From contig CAWAFE010000051.1 of NCBI GenBank assembly GCA_963781215.1, positions 10,228-74,227 of the forward strand: 64,000 nt of DNA. Direction: 5' to 3'. The stretch comes from AP-15 sp963781215. GTDB lineage: Bacteria; Pseudomonadota; Alphaproteobacteria; ATCC43930; CGMCC-115725. Made by a program: the position numbers and the translations under genes. The notes beneath the pieces were generated by a model. The model did not search any database. It was not told the DNA's origin and was given only the letters and a program-made list of their open reading frames with translations. Numbering within the stretch: position 1 is the first letter of the stretch; every line of letters begins with the position of its first letter. Below are positions 1 through 10,191 of the stretch, piece by piece.

Positions 1-1541
1 GCAAGGCCACCTCCCGGCGGTAGTGGTCTACGAGGTTCATCACGAGGGCGTAATGGCGCGCCGCAGCTTCAAGATCGAACGCGCAGAGAAAAAGCCGTGC
101 GTGAGGCTGTTGGAAACACACGGACAGCACGACGTCCAGCGGATGGCGCACCATATGGAGCAAGGGGGCGTGCGGGAACAGCAAGGCAATCAGGCCCAGA
201 TGCATCTCGTTCAGCGGCATCTTGTCGGTGAACCAGCTCACCCCCGGCTCCAGGATCCCGAGCTGCTGCACTTTCCGCAGATAGTAGTCGCGCAAATCGT
301 CCAGACCTTGGCACTCATCGCCCATCCACAGCTCGGTCAGGGCTTCCGGATAGAGGAGCGGGCTCCCGAGCTGCCGCGGCATCAAGGTGACGATGTCCTG
401 GATCAGCGGCAGCTCGTCGCCAGCGGCAATGCGCGGATGGGCCAACAGAATCTGCTCCATCAGAGTGGTACCAGAGCGCGGAAAGCCAAGGATGAACACG
501 GGTCCCGCGATGTCTGTCCGCTCCTCCGCTCGCGGCAGCAAGTTGAGGCGTCCACGGACGAAGAAGCGCCGCAGGCGCTCTGCGAGCTGGCGCGCCTGGT
601 CGGCCATATATGTCTTGCCGGTCAACTTGCGCATCAGCCGTTTGCCTTCGGCGAATGCAGCGAATGCTTCATCATAGCGCTCCATCCGATCGAGCAGCCG
701 GCCTTTTTCGAGAAGCTCGACGGGTCCAAGGCTGCCCCCGAGCCGCGCCATCCTGTCCAGGACCGCCAGCGCCTCGTCGTTGCGCCGCTGCCGTCCTAAC
801 ACGACCGCCCGCATCAGCATCACAGCTGGATCCCTGGGGAAAGATAGTCCAGGCGGTCGAGCAATTCATCGGCCGCGTCGAGATTGCGGTCTGCCTCCTC
901 GAGACGCGCCCAGCCCAGCAGCGTCTGCCGGGCGTCCGGCGCCGCTGCAACGGACTCCCGGTATAGTTGCCGCGCCTCATCCATCCGCCCTTGGGTCTTC
1001 AAGTTCCAAGCCAGGTTTGCAAGTAAAACGGGATCGCGCGCGGGCATAAGGTCCAGCGTGCGACGATAGTGGTGCTCGCCGATCTGCGGCCGGTGGGCCT
1101 CGGTCATCACCATGCCCATCAAATTGTGGGCCTGCGGATTTTGCGGCGCCAGGCGGACCGCATTCCGCGCGTGAACTTCGCCCTCGACATGTTGCCGTTT
1201 GCGAACAATAACATTGTCAGTTCATTTGTGGCGTAGAAATCGTTGGGGCTCAGCACGACGACTTGCTTGATCAGAGCCTGTGCTGCGGACGTATTCCCCT
1301 GCGCCTTGCGTATCTGGTACAGTATCGTCAAGGCGCCAGTGCATTTCGGAAATCGTTCGATCACGTCGAGGCATAGACGCTCGGCAACCGTCACGAATTC
1401 GTCCCGGACGGCCTGGTCTGCCCGCTCGACTGCCAACGCAAGCTCGCGCGGCAATTCCTCCATCGCTGCTGTGGTCGTATCGAAGCCACAGCAATACTCC
1501 GTCCGAAGCCCACTATTGCACGCACAGAGTGCCGTCGGCAA
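1..1541 (-). pseudogene. TPR-sulfotransferase with SEC-C-like N-terminus, frameshifted, 3' end outside window
   Basis: The protein opens with a cysteine motif (CACNSGLRTEYCCG) like the SEC-C zinc motif, then TPR helices, then a sulfotransferase domain with the PAPS-binding P-loop GFPRSGTTL read from about 490 down to 460. It matches the plus-strand gene at 10927-12745 along its length. Two frame changes are needed. Near 1178 the TPR frame ends out of register and HARNAV continues in another frame. Near 823 a TGA follows SPGIQL, while LMRAVVLG continues one frame over. The first usable start is a TTG at 1541; no ATG lies between it and the upstream in-frame stop. The gene runs off the left edge. 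Either a decayed paralogue or a gene with two sequence errors; the family assignment is firm, the intactness is not. Confidence 0.75.
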
Positions 1542-1921
1542 TCGAGTTATAGTGGCTCAATGATAGAGTGGTCGTTCGCCACCGATTGTTGAGCCTAGCC
1601 TATATCTTCCTTAGCTTTTTCGCAAGGCTTTGGTCCGCCGCGAAGAAGCAACAATGGAGGCGGCGACGCGCGGGGTCGACGGCGAGGTAAGGGATCCCGC
1701 CCGGCACCAGGGTCCCGAATTCGGTGCCGAAAGATGAGGGCAGCCTCAGCAAGCGTAGGGCGGAAAAGCGCAGCGCCTTCCGCCTGTTTACCTTGAGCGC
1801 GTCTCGAATGCTGGAGCACCTCCCGCCATGGGCACCGGCCTTCGTCGGTGTGGGTGCAGTCCACATTCGGCAATTCTATGGTCGCGATCATCGGGGGCCG
1901 CCGCCCGCAATTCGCCAGGCG
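1542..1921. other. Intergenic, no supported gene
   Basis: Short open frames occur on both strands but none has recognisable protein features or a convincing ribosome binding site. I see no RNA gene here. Confidence 0.5.
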
Positions 1922-2215
1922 TCAGAAATTGGGCGAGCGGTCCGGCGGCGGGTCGGGCGGGGCGCCGTTGCCGGCGGGGGCAGCGGGGGCGGTGCGTTGC
2001 AGGACGCCGTCGCGCAGCAGGCGCTCGCGCAATGCGTCGAGCACGCCCATCGCATGGACGATGCCCTGGAGCGGGATCGCCAGGGTCAGCTCGGGGACGG
2101 CCTGGACCTCGCGGCCGCCGCCCGCCGGGGCGGCTTCGAGCCGCTCGAACTCGAGCCGTGCCACGCCATTGACGACGCTGACTTCCTTCAGGCGGTCGCA
2201 GAAATATGTGGGCAT
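1922..2215 (-). CDS. Small conserved-looking hypothetical protein (97 aa)
   Basis: I do not recognise a named family. The protein begins MPTYFCDRLKEVSVVNGVAR, has an amphipathic middle (about residues 40-70) that could form a helix, and ends in a proline-rich tail. It uses an ATG start. It lies downstream of the type I secretion genes on the same strand, separated from them by the GIY-YIG gene and repeats, so it may be an accessory of that locus; this is only context. Overlapping plus-strand frames here are GC-driven shadows. Confidence 0.6.
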   Translation of the reverse strand: MPTYFCDRLKEVSVVNGVARLEFERLEAAPAGGGREVQAVPELTLAIPLQGIVHAMGVLDALRERLLRDGVLQRTAPAAPAGNGAPPDPPPDRSPNF

Positions 2216-2308
2216 GGGTCATGGTCCGTTGGTGGTTGGGGGTGCTTCATTGAAACAGCGGCTGCAAGGCTACCTTGCTCGCAGGGTGCCCGCAGAAACG
2301 CGGCATCG

Positions 2309-2388
2309 CTGGGTTCCCGCTTTCGCGGGAACGACGAACAGCGCGGGTTGTCGATTTAATCGTCGTCCCCGCGAAAGCGGGGACCCAG
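2309..2388. repeat. Pair of facing palindromic (REP-like) repeats
   Basis: CTGGGTTCCCGCTTTCGCGG.. at 2309-2337 faces its near-complement ending GCGGGGACCCAG at 2361-2388. Each unit is itself palindromic. A third unit lies at 2731-2759 and a diverged one near 35890. Translated, the units give the familiar WVPAFAGTT peptide often mis-annotated as protein tails in alphaproteobacteria. Confidence 0.8.
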
Positions 2389-2418
2389 GGGCTGTCTCCG
2401 GCTCGAACCGGGCGAGAG

Positions 2419-2714
2419 CTAGCGGAGCAGCTCGTCGTAGAGGTCCCGCCATTCGGGATTGTGCGTTCGATCAGCTCCAGCTTCCAGGCCCGCCGCCACT
2501 TCTTGACCCGCTTTTCGCGCTGGATCGCATCGGTCATGGTCTGGTGGAGCTCGACGAGCACCAGCCGGTGCACGCCGTAGTCGCGCACAAAGCCGGGCGC
2601 GGCGTCGGATCGGTGTTGCCAGACTCGGCGGCGAAGATCGCTGGTGACGCCGACGTAGAGCGTGCCGTTGCGTCGGCTCGCCAGGATATACACACAAGGA
2701 CGCTTTTCGAGCAT
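2419..2714 (-). CDS. GIY-YIG nuclease domain protein, frameshifted near its C-terminus
   Basis: A stand-alone GIY-YIG domain of about 98 residues. The GIY-YIG core appears as VYILAS...GTLYVGVTSDL, followed by RRVWQH and the catalytic-region glutamate in VELHQT; the helix EKRVKKWRRAWKLELIER follows. The family normally ends NPEWRDLYDELL. That ending is present in another frame and stops at 2419, so one base (probably a C near 2461) is missing. Read without correction, the frame runs on to 2247 through the palindromic repeats. The gene is flanked on both sides by the same repeat. These small proteins resemble the YhbQ group; the substrate is unknown. Confidence 0.75.
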
Positions 2715-2730
2715 TTCGCGACCGACGGTC

Positions 2731-2759
2731 CTGGGTCCCCGCTTGCGCGGGGACGACGA
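2731..2759. repeat. Third REP-like palindrome, upstream of the GIY-YIG gene
   Basis: CTGGGTCCCCGCTTGCGCGG.. repeats the unit found at 2309-2388, so the GIY-YIG gene is bracketed by copies of one palindrome. Confidence 0.75.
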
Positions 2760-2794
2760 ATATGATCGAGCGCCAGCTCATCGGCCACGCCTCG

Positions 2795-4210
2795 TCACGG
2801 CTCGCGCAGGCTTTCGTCGATGACGCGGGTGATCGGGTTCAAAACGTAGTGCAGGATCGAGCGGCGGCCGACCTTGATGTCGGCGACGAGGCGCATGCCA
2901 GGGCGCAATTCGAAGCCTTCGGGCAGGTTGCGAAACTTGGTCTCGGTCAAGGCGATGCGGCCGCGGTAGTGGATCGGGCTCTGCCGCATCTGCGTCTTGA
3001 GCCCGGGGGCGGTCATGTCCTCGGCGGTCTCGCGGGCGCTACGGTCCTCGACCGTGTCCGGGGTCAAAGTCTTCAATTCGCCATAGGCGAGGCCGTGCTG
3101 CTGCCACGGCAAGGCTTCGAGCTTGACCGTCACCGGGTCGCCGATCTTGAGGCGCGCCACGTCGCGGGTGTCGATCTCGACCTCGGCGACGAGCGGCACG
3201 TCGGCCGGCACCAGCCGGATCAAGGGCTCGGCCTCGCGCACCACCGCCCCCTGGGTGCGCGCCGCGAGCTCCAAGACGGTGGCGTCGCGCGGCGCCTTCA
3301 ACACCGCGAGCTCGTGGCGCAGCCGCGCCTTCGACAGCCTCGCCGCGGTCGTGTCGCGGTCGCTGCGGGTCTGCGCCATCTCCTCGGCGAGCTTGCGCTT
3401 CCATTCGTCGACAAAGGCTTCGCGGTCGGCGACGGTCTCGGCGATCTCTTGCGCCAATTTCCGCTGCTCGCCGAGATTGGTGCCGAGGCGCGATTCGAGC
3501 TCGACCCGGCGCTGGCTCGCCTCGATCAGCTTGAGCTTGGAGGCGAGGTCCCTTGCTACCAGCTGCTGATAGATGCCCTCCGCCTGGGTCGAGAGCGCGA
3601 TCTGGCTTGCGAGCCCCTTGGCCTCGGTCTTGTGCGCCGCGAGATCGGCCTGATACTCCGCGGCCTTGCCCTCGGAGGCGGCGATCCGGGCGGCGTATTC
3701 GTCATGCCGCTTGCGAAAGATGTCGCGCTGGGTTTGCTCCTCGTCGTTGGCGCGCTGCGGCTCGTAGACGCCGCCCGCAAGTTCGGCCTCGATCCGGTCG
3801 TAGGCCGCCTGGAGGTTGCGCAATTTGGCGCTGAGCTCGTCCTCGTCGGCCCCGGCGAAGGTCGGGTCGAGGGTCGCCAATACCTGGCCGGCCTTGACCT
3901 TCTCGCCCATCTTGACGGCGATCGAGCGGACGACCGAGGTTTCGAGCGGCTGGATCACGATCTCGCTGTCGCTCGTCACAATGCGGCCGTTGGCGCCGAC
4001 CACGACATCGACCTGGGCGAGCCCGAGCGTGAGTGCCGCGGCAACGATCAGCCCCGCCATCAGCCAAAGCACCAGGCGGCGCTTCGGCGGCGCCGCCAGC
4101 ACGCTCTGGAAATCGTAGTCGATCAGCGCGCGCGGCGCCGGGGTGGCGTCGTTGGCCGGTTGAGAGGCAGGCGCGGGAGGGCCGCTCGGGGCTGCCGTGG
4201 TGTCGGTCAT
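2795..4210 (-). CDS. HlyD-family membrane fusion protein of a type I secretion system (471 aa)
   Basis: The periplasmic adaptor that links an inner-membrane ABC exporter to an outer-membrane TolC-like channel. A proline/alanine-rich cytoplasmic start (1-45) is followed by one membrane segment (about 46-66, VLWLMAGLIVAAALTLGL). Next come a lipoyl-like half (GEKVKAGQVLATLDP), a long coiled coil (about 125-300, rich in E, K, A and Q), the second lipoyl half and a beta-barrel/membrane-proximal end. Length is normal for the family. The ATG at 4210 lies 14 bp after the ABC gene's stop, so the two are one operon. No TolC homologue is in the window. Confidence 0.93.
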   Translation of the reverse strand: MTDTTAAPSGPPAPASQPANDATPAPRALIDYDFQSVLAAPPKRRLVLWLMAGLIVAAALTLGLAQVDVVVGANGRIVTSDSEIVIQPLETSVVRSIAVKMGEKVKAGQVLATLDPTFAGADEDELSAKLRNLQAAYDRIEAELAGGVYEPQRANDEEQTQRDIFRKRHDEYAARIAASEGKAAEYQADLAAHKTEAKGLASQIALSTQAEGIYQQLVARDLASKLKLIEASQRRVELESRLGTNLGEQRKLAQEIAETVADREAFVDEWKRKLAEEMAQTRSDRDTTAARLSKARLRHELAVLKAPRDATVLELAARTQGAVVREAEPLIRLVPADVPLVAEVEIDTRDVARLKIGDPVTVKLEALPWQQHGLAYGELKTLTPDTVEDRSARETAEDMTAPGLKTQMRQSPIHYRGRIALTETKFRNLPEGFELRPGMRLVADIKVGRRSILHYVLNPITRVIDESLREP

Positions 4211-4224
4211 CGCCGCCCGCCCCG

Positions 4225-6309
4225 CTATTGATAGACCCGCGCCTGCTGGCTCCACAGCTGGTTGTACGGCAGGCAGCTGCGCAGCAGGGAATCGTGCGGG
4301 CCGACCTGCACCAGGCGGCCCTGGTCGACGACGATGATCGCGTCGGCGCGGGCGACGAACGACAGGCGGTGGGTGACGATGACGATCGTGCGGCCGCGGG
4401 CGATGCCCGAGAGATGCTGCTGCACGATCGCCTCGCTCTCCGGGTCGAGCGAGCTCGTCGCCTCGTCGAACACCAGGACCGGCGGGTCGTGGATCAGCGC
4501 GCGGGCGATCGCCAAGCGCTGGCGCTGGCCGCCCGAGAGGTTGGCCGCACTCTCTTCGAGCATCGTCGAATAGCCGTGCGGCAGCCGCTGGATGAACTCG
4601 TGCGCGCCGGCGACCTGTGCCGCCCGCACCACCTCGTCGAGCGAGGCCGCGGGCTTGGTGATCGCGATGTTCTCGCGCACGGTGCCGCGGAACAGAAAAT
4701 TCTCCTGCAGCACGACGCCGATCTGGGTGCGCAGATGGGCAAGGTCGAGCTCCTTCAGATCCTGGCCGTCGATCTTGACGAGCCCGGTCTGCGGCCGGTA
4801 GAGCCCCTGCAGCAGCCGGGTCAGTGTCGTCTTGCCGGAGCCGCTGCGACCGACGATGCCGACCATCCGGCCGGGCTCGACCACGAACGAGATGTCCTTG
4901 ACCGCCGGGGTCGCCGAGGCCGGATAGTGGAAGGTTACGTCCTCGAACTCGATGTGGCCCTTGATGCGGGGCGCCAACTGCCCGCTCGCCGGCTCGGGCT
5001 TGGTCTGCATCAATTGCGCGAGCAGCTTCAGCGAGAGGACCGCCCGCTGGTAGTCCTGCATCAGGGTCGAGGCGTGGATCAGCGGCTGCGCCAGCCGCAG
5101 CCCCAGCATGTTGAAGGCGACGAGCGCGCCGACCGTCATCTGGTCGCTGAGCACGAAGAGCGCGCCCAATGCGCCGATGCCCACACTCATGCCGCGTTCG
5201 AGGCTCATCACGACGCTGCGGGCGCGGGCCGCGGTATGGTCGAGCGACAGCATCTTGGTCGCCGCCTCGTCGGTGTAGCGCCGCCAGCGCAGCATCGAGC
5301 GCGGCTCCAAGGCCAGGGTCTTGATCGTGTCGATGCCGTTCAGGATCTCGAACAGAAACCCCTTGCGCCGGCCTTCGATCTCGTTGACGTCGCGCAGTTT
5401 GACGCGGAACTCGCGCGACATCACCGCGAGCGTGACAAAGGCGATGGCCGAGACGGCGAGCACGATCAGGGTCAGTTGCCAGGAATAGATCAGCAATACC
5501 GGCACGAAGATGACGATGGCGAGGGAATCGAGAACCGTGTTGAAGAGCCGGCTCGCCAAAAACTCGCGGACGTTGTTGGCCTCCTGCAATTTGAAGGCGG
5601 TGACCCCGGACGGGTTGGCGTGGAAGAAATCGATCGGCAGTTTCAAGAGATGATCGATCGTGTCGTTGGCGATCACGTGGTCGAGCTTGCGGGTGATGAA
5701 GGCCAACAGGTAATTGCGCATGTAGTTGAAGCCGCCGTCGAACAGGATCAGCACCGCGATGCCGGCGGTGATCGTGTAGAGCGTCGAAAACGCCTGGTTC
5801 GGCACCACCTTGTCGACCAGGATCTGAAAGAAGATCGGCACCGACAGCGCGATCAGGTGCATCGCGAGCGCGGCCACCACCACGTCGCGCATCAGCCGGC
5901 GCTCGGCGAACAATTTGGTGGTGAACCATGAGAAGCCGAATTTGCCGGTGTCCTCGCCGGGCGGGCGCGGGGTGACGATCAGCGCCTCGCCGCTCCAGGC
6001 GCGTTCGAGCTCGGCGCGCGCCAGGAAGAACACCTCGCCGTCGCGGAATACCGGGTCGCAGATCGCCGCTTCCTCGGCGCCGCCACGGCGCAGGCCCATC
6101 AGGATCACGGCATTTGTGTTATCGAGGATCAGCACCACCGGGTGGCTGAACGCGCGCGTCTGCAGGGCGGCCCAATCGAGCCGCGCCCGCTCGGCGTGCA
6201 GCCCGAACTCGCCGGCGAGCGCGGCCAGCCGCGGCACCGGCAGGGTCGGGTCGTCGATCGAGTTGCGGCGGCGGACGGCGCCGATATCGGCATAGACGCC
6301 GCTTTGCAC
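4225..6309 (-). CDS. Type I secretion ABC transporter, permease/ATPase with degenerate C39-like domain
   Basis: Exports an unprocessed C-terminal-signal substrate. From the GTG at 6309, residues 1-120 look like the C39 peptidase-like domain without a convincing catalytic set. Residues about 150-430 hold the transmembrane domain. The ATPase has Walker A GRSGSGKTT (about 486), signature LSGGQRQRLAIARAL (about 590), Walker B LVFDEATSSLDPESE and the switch histidine in VTHRL. The true N-terminus is uncertain. The same frame continues upstream as ETGLACLFRLG, which belongs to the domain, but has no ATG, GTG or TTG before a TGA near 6517; an ATG at about 6507 is in another frame, so a frameshift or missed start is likely. 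The upstream gene on this strand is the putative substrate at 6671-10191. Confidence 0.92.
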   Translation of the reverse strand: MQSGVYADIGAVRRRNSIDDPTLPVPRLAALAGEFGLHAERARLDWAALQTRAFSHPVVLILDNTNAVILMGLRRGGAEEAAICDPVFRDGEVFFLARAELERAWSGEALIVTPRPPGEDTGKFGFSWFTTKLFAERRLMRDVVVAALAMHLIALSVPIFFQILVDKVVPNQAFSTLYTITAGIAVLILFDGGFNYMRNYLLAFITRKLDHVIANDTIDHLLKLPIDFFHANPSGVTAFKLQEANNVREFLASRLFNTVLDSLAIVIFVPVLLIYSWQLTLIVLAVSAIAFVTLAVMSREFRVKLRDVNEIEGRRKGFLFEILNGIDTIKTLALEPRSMLRWRRYTDEAATKMLSLDHTAARARSVVMSLERGMSVGIGALGALFVLSDQMTVGALVAFNMLGLRLAQPLIHASTLMQDYQRAVLSLKLLAQLMQTKPEPASGQLAPRIKGHIEFEDVTFHYPASATPAVKDISFVVEPGRMVGIVGRSGSGKTTLTRLLQGLYRPQTGLVKIDGQDLKELDLAHLRTQIGVVLQENFLFRGTVRENIAITKPAASLDEVVRAAQVAGAHEFIQRLPHGYSTMLEESAANLSGGQRQRLAIARALIHDPPVLVFDEATSSLDPESEAIVQQHLSGIARGRTIVIVTHRLSFVARADAIIVVDQGRLVQVGPHDSLLRSCLPYNQLWSQQARVYQ

Positions 6310-6670
6310 GCCGAGCCGGAAGAGACAGGCGAGCCCGGTCTCGCAGGCAACCGTCGCCGCCGCCGCTTGCGATGCCGCGGGCTCGGCTGGCGCGCCGGCG
6401 GCGTCGACATGCGGTGTCCGCCGGCCGCGGCTGTCGTCCGCCGATGCTCGCCAGCCGCGGCCGAGGGCGGCGGAAAGAGGCGGCGAGCCTCCCGGTGAAC
6501 GGCATTCGGCCTCCCGTCAGCGTCCGTTGCAATCGAGCTGCCCAGGCGCGGCGCGCGCTTCAGGCGGCCCGGCAGGCGGTGACCAATTTATGACAATCGG
6601 TTGAATATATCAAGAAAGTGACGGCGACTATTACGATTCGTTAAGATTAGTCATACCTCGGAGGTCTGGC
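6310..6670 (-). other. Leader of the ABC gene plus AT-rich intergenic stretch
   Basis: About 6310-6370 still codes for the ABC transporter's N-terminal domain. The part at about 6590-6660 is distinctly AT-rich compared with its surroundings and separates the secretion genes from the secreted-protein gene. It is a reasonable place for a promoter reading leftward, but I cannot assign boxes with confidence. Confidence 0.4.
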
Positions 6671-9600
6671 TCAGGAGATGAAGAAGAGGTGTCCGGTGGG
6701 GTCGGGGTGGCCGGTCAGGGTGACGACGAGCTTCTCGGTGGCGGTGGTGCCGGCGGCCGAATAGAACAGATTGCCGTTGGCGGTGTCGTAGGCAAAACGC
6801 TGGGTGGTGGCGGTGAAGGCGCCGGTGGCGTTCTTGGTGAACAGCGCCAGCGCCGCCGGCAACGGCTTCGGCGTCGCGGTGGCACCGCTCAGGCCGAGGG
6901 CAAAGCCCGCATTGCCGAACGCGATCTGGTCGCCCGCTGCCGGGGTGAAGTCGGCGACCGTGTTGCTGCCGGGGGCGCTGAAGGCGAACTCGTCGGCGCC
7001 GGCGCCGCCGGTCATCGCCGTCTTGCCGGCGGCAAAGAACACGTCGTTGCCGAGGCCGCCCTTCAGCACATCCGCGCCGGTGCCGGCATGGACGACGATA
7101 TGGTCGGCGGCCGGCAGGGTCGAGGCGTTGATCATATTGCCGCCGTTGCCGCCATTGACCCGGATGACGCTGCCGGTCACGCCGGTGAAGTTGCCGTTGC
7201 CGAGGGTCAGGCTGTCCGCCCCGCCATTGGCCAGCGTTATAGGTCTCGACCCCGCTGACCCCGCCCGCCGCCACCGTGCCGGCGGTGGTCATCACCAGCT
7301 GTGTCGGCACCGGCGACGCCCGCGACCGTGTCGCTCGCCGCCAGCGCCGCTGCGGTGAAGTCGGAAGATGTCGTTGCCGGCGCCGCCGGTGAACATATCC
7401 GTGCCGGCGCCGCCGACCATCACCGCCCGGTTCGGCGCGGTCAAGGCCGACGCATTGACGGTGTTGCCGGCATTGCCGCCAGTAACCCAGATCGAGGCCC
7501 CGGTCACCCCGGTGAAGTTGCGCGTTCGCCAAGGGTCAGGCTGTTCGCCCCGCCATTGGCCAGCGTATAGGTCTCGACCCCGCTGACCCCGCCCGCCGCC
7601 ACCGTGCCGGCGGTGGTCATCACCAACTGGTCGCTGCCGGCCCCGCCCGCGACCGTGTCGGTCGCCGCCAGCGCTGCTGCGGCAACGCGGAAGATGTCGT
7701 TGCCGGCACCGCCAGTGAACATATCCTTGCCGGCGCCGCCGACCATCACCACCCGGTTCGCCCCGGTCAGCGCCGAGGCATTGACCATGTTGCCGGCCGC
7801 ACCGCCGGTGACCCAGATCGAGGCCCCGGTCACCCCGGTAAAGTTGGCGTTCGCCAGGCTCAGGCTGTTCGCCGCGCCATTGGTCAGCGTATAGGTCTCG
7901 ACCCCGCTCACCCCGCCCGCCACCACCGTGCCGGCGGTGGTCATCACCAGCTGGTCGGCACCAGCCCCGCCCGTCACCGTGTCGGTTGCCAGGAGTGTTG
8001 CGGCAGAGAATTTGAAGATATCGCTGCCGGTCCCGCCGACCAGCACCACCCGGTTTGCTCCGGTCAGAGCCGAGGCGTTGACCGTGTTGCCGGCATTGCC
8101 GCCATTGACCCTGATGACGCTGCCGGTTACGCCGGTGAAGTTGCCGTTGGCAAGGGTCAGGCTGTTCGCCCCGCCATTGGCCAGCGTATAGGTCTCGACC
8201 CCGCTGACCCCGCCCGCCGCCACCGTGCCGGCGCTGGTCATCACCAGCGTGTCGGCACCGGCGACGCCCGCGACCGTGTCGCTCGCCGCCAGCGCGGCGA
8301 CAGTGAACTCGAAGATGTCGTTGCCGGCGCCACCGGTGAACATATCCTTACCGGCGCCGCCGACCATCACCGCCCGGTTCGGCGCGGTCAGCCCCGAGGC
8401 ATTGACCGTGTTGCCGGTGGTCCCGCCATAGACCGTGATCGAAGCGCCGCTCACCCCGATAAAGTTGCCGTTGACAAGGCTCAGAGTGTTCGCCGCCCCA
8501 TTGGCTAGCTCGTAGACCTCGACCCCGCTGACCCCGCCCGCCAGAACCGTGCCGGCCGTGGTCATGTTCAGATGATCGGTGCCGGCTCCGCCCTTGACGA
8601 TGTCGCTCGCGGCCAGCGCCGCCGTGGTAAAGCGGAAGACATCGTTGCCGGCACCGCCGGTGAACATATCCGTGCCGGCGCCGCCGACCATCACCGCCCG
8701 GTTCGCCGCGGTCAGAGCTGACGCATCGACGGTGTTGCCGGCGGTCCCGCCATAGACCGTGATCGAGGCGCCGGTCACCCCGGTAAAGTTGGCGTCGACG
8801 AGGGTCAGGGTGTTGGCCGCGCCGTTGGCCAGCGTATAGGTCTCGACCCCGCCGACCCCGCCCACCAGAACCGTGCCGGCGGTGGTCATCACCAGCGTGT
8901 CGGCACCGGCGCCGCCTGTCACCGTGTCGGTCGCCAGCAGCGAGGCGACGGAGAATTTGAAGATGTCGCTGCCGGCCCCGCCGACCGCCACCACCCGGTT
9001 AGCGCCAGTCAGAGCCGAGGCGTCGACCGTGTTGCCGGCATTGCCGCCGATCACTGTGATCGCGGCCCCGGTTGCCCCGGCGAAGTTCCCGTCCACGAGC
9101 GCCAGGGTGTTGGCGCCGGCGTTTGCCAGCTCGATGGTCTCGAATCCGATAAACTTGCTGACGTCGTCAGTGCCGAAGTGGGCAAACTCCGCACTGTCGG
9201 CTCCGAGCGAGCCATCGACGGTGCCGCTGAATATCGCCCCCGGTTCGACGATCAGCCGATCGTCACCACCGCCGAACCGTACCGCCGTGCCGTCGAGGCC
9301 GGCGATCGTCCCACCATTTGTTAGCGTGCTGCCTGACGAGCCGGAAAGGTCGATGCCGATCCCGCCCGAGATGCTGCCGAAATTCGTGATTCGACCAGTC
9401 CCGTATCCGATAAAGATGCCGTAGCGGCCGCCACGGATCACAGCTTTCGCCGCGTCGCCGCTCGTGCCATTGATTATCGTGCCGCCGTCGAGCAGCCTCA
9501 CCCCGCCGCCGTATTCGGCGGAGATGAATGATTTGATCGTCCCGGGGTTATCCACGGCAGAGAAATCGATTGCACCTCCGCTCGTGATCGTGCCGTAATT

Positions 9601-10191
9601 CGCGACCGCGCCAGAAGCGCCTCCCACGACAACGCCCAATCCTCCCTCATCTCCAAAAATCAGCGCGCCCGCTCTGTTCGTGACCGTGCCGCCGTGGGCC
9701 AGGACGATCCCGTCTCCATATTCGTGGCGGAAGGCGCTGGCAATCGTGCCGAAATTCGTCACGGTGCCGGCACCCGCCTGGCGTCCGATGTAGACGCCGG
9801 CACCCCCATAGCCAATGCCCGTGCCGAGGATCGACGCCTTCCCGGCATTCGCCGCACCGTTCGTAACCGTCCCGCCGGCATCCAAGACGACGCCGACTCC
9901 ACCTTCGATCGCGCCGAAATTGCTCACCGTGCCGAGGGCGCCGCCGATGCTGACGCCGTAGTAGCCGCCGGAGATCATTGCGCCGGTTGCATTGGTCGCG
10001 CCATTGGCGACGCTCCCGCCGCCCGTCAGACGGATACCGACGCCGAGAACCGTGCCGGCGCTCGTTGCTGAGATCGTGCTGAGATTAGTCACGCTCCAGG
10101 CCTGGGCGGAGCCGCCATAGACGGCGGTGCCGGTGACCGTGACTTGGTTCGTGATCGTCGTCGGGTTATGAGATAGAACGTAGGTCGGCAT
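6671..10191 (-). CDS. Large secreted beta-helix/RTX-like protein 1 (type I secretion substrate), about 1170 codons, three frame jumps
   Basis: ATG at 10191 has a good ribosome binding site (GGGAGA). The first third carries repeats of the type GTVTNFGTI and GGTVTN, expected to form a right-handed beta-helix. The rest is tandem modules of about 110 residues with GGAGNDIF or GGAGSDIF calcium-binding-like motifs, ending in a conserved tail (TLTGHPDPTGHLFFIS) like type I secretion signals. One frame is open from 10191 to about 7520. The reading then needs jumps near 7520, 7365 and 7235 to reach the frame ending at 6671. Matching modules on each side show it is one gene. It lies directly upstream of the ABC/HlyD pair. 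Likely an adhesin or surface-layer-type protein; no enzymatic domain is visible. Confidence 0.85.

Noticed and set aside
1595..1891. Minus-strand frame next to the 97-residue protein
   Set aside because: Arginine/proline-rich peptide without family features; probably intergenic.
2247..2418. C-terminal extension of the GIY-YIG protein
   Set aside because: The extension is the translation of palindromic repeats after a frameshift; the family ending is found in the other frame.
2762..5931. Long open frames antisense to the HlyD and ABC genes (up to 632 codons), and the minus-strand frame 2795-5929 extending upstream of the HlyD start
   Set aside because: High GC content leaves the opposing frames open; the peptides are R/A/D/G-rich without domains, and the real genes explain the region.
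7500..8800. Regularly spaced DNA repeats that could suggest a CRISPR array
   Set aside because: The period is about 320 bp with coding similarity throughout, not 25-40 bp repeats with unique spacers; these are protein modules.
6689..9424. Plus-strand repetitive open frames opposite secreted protein 1
   Set aside because: They are antisense images of the RTX-like modules, with proline/alanine-rich low-complexity peptides.
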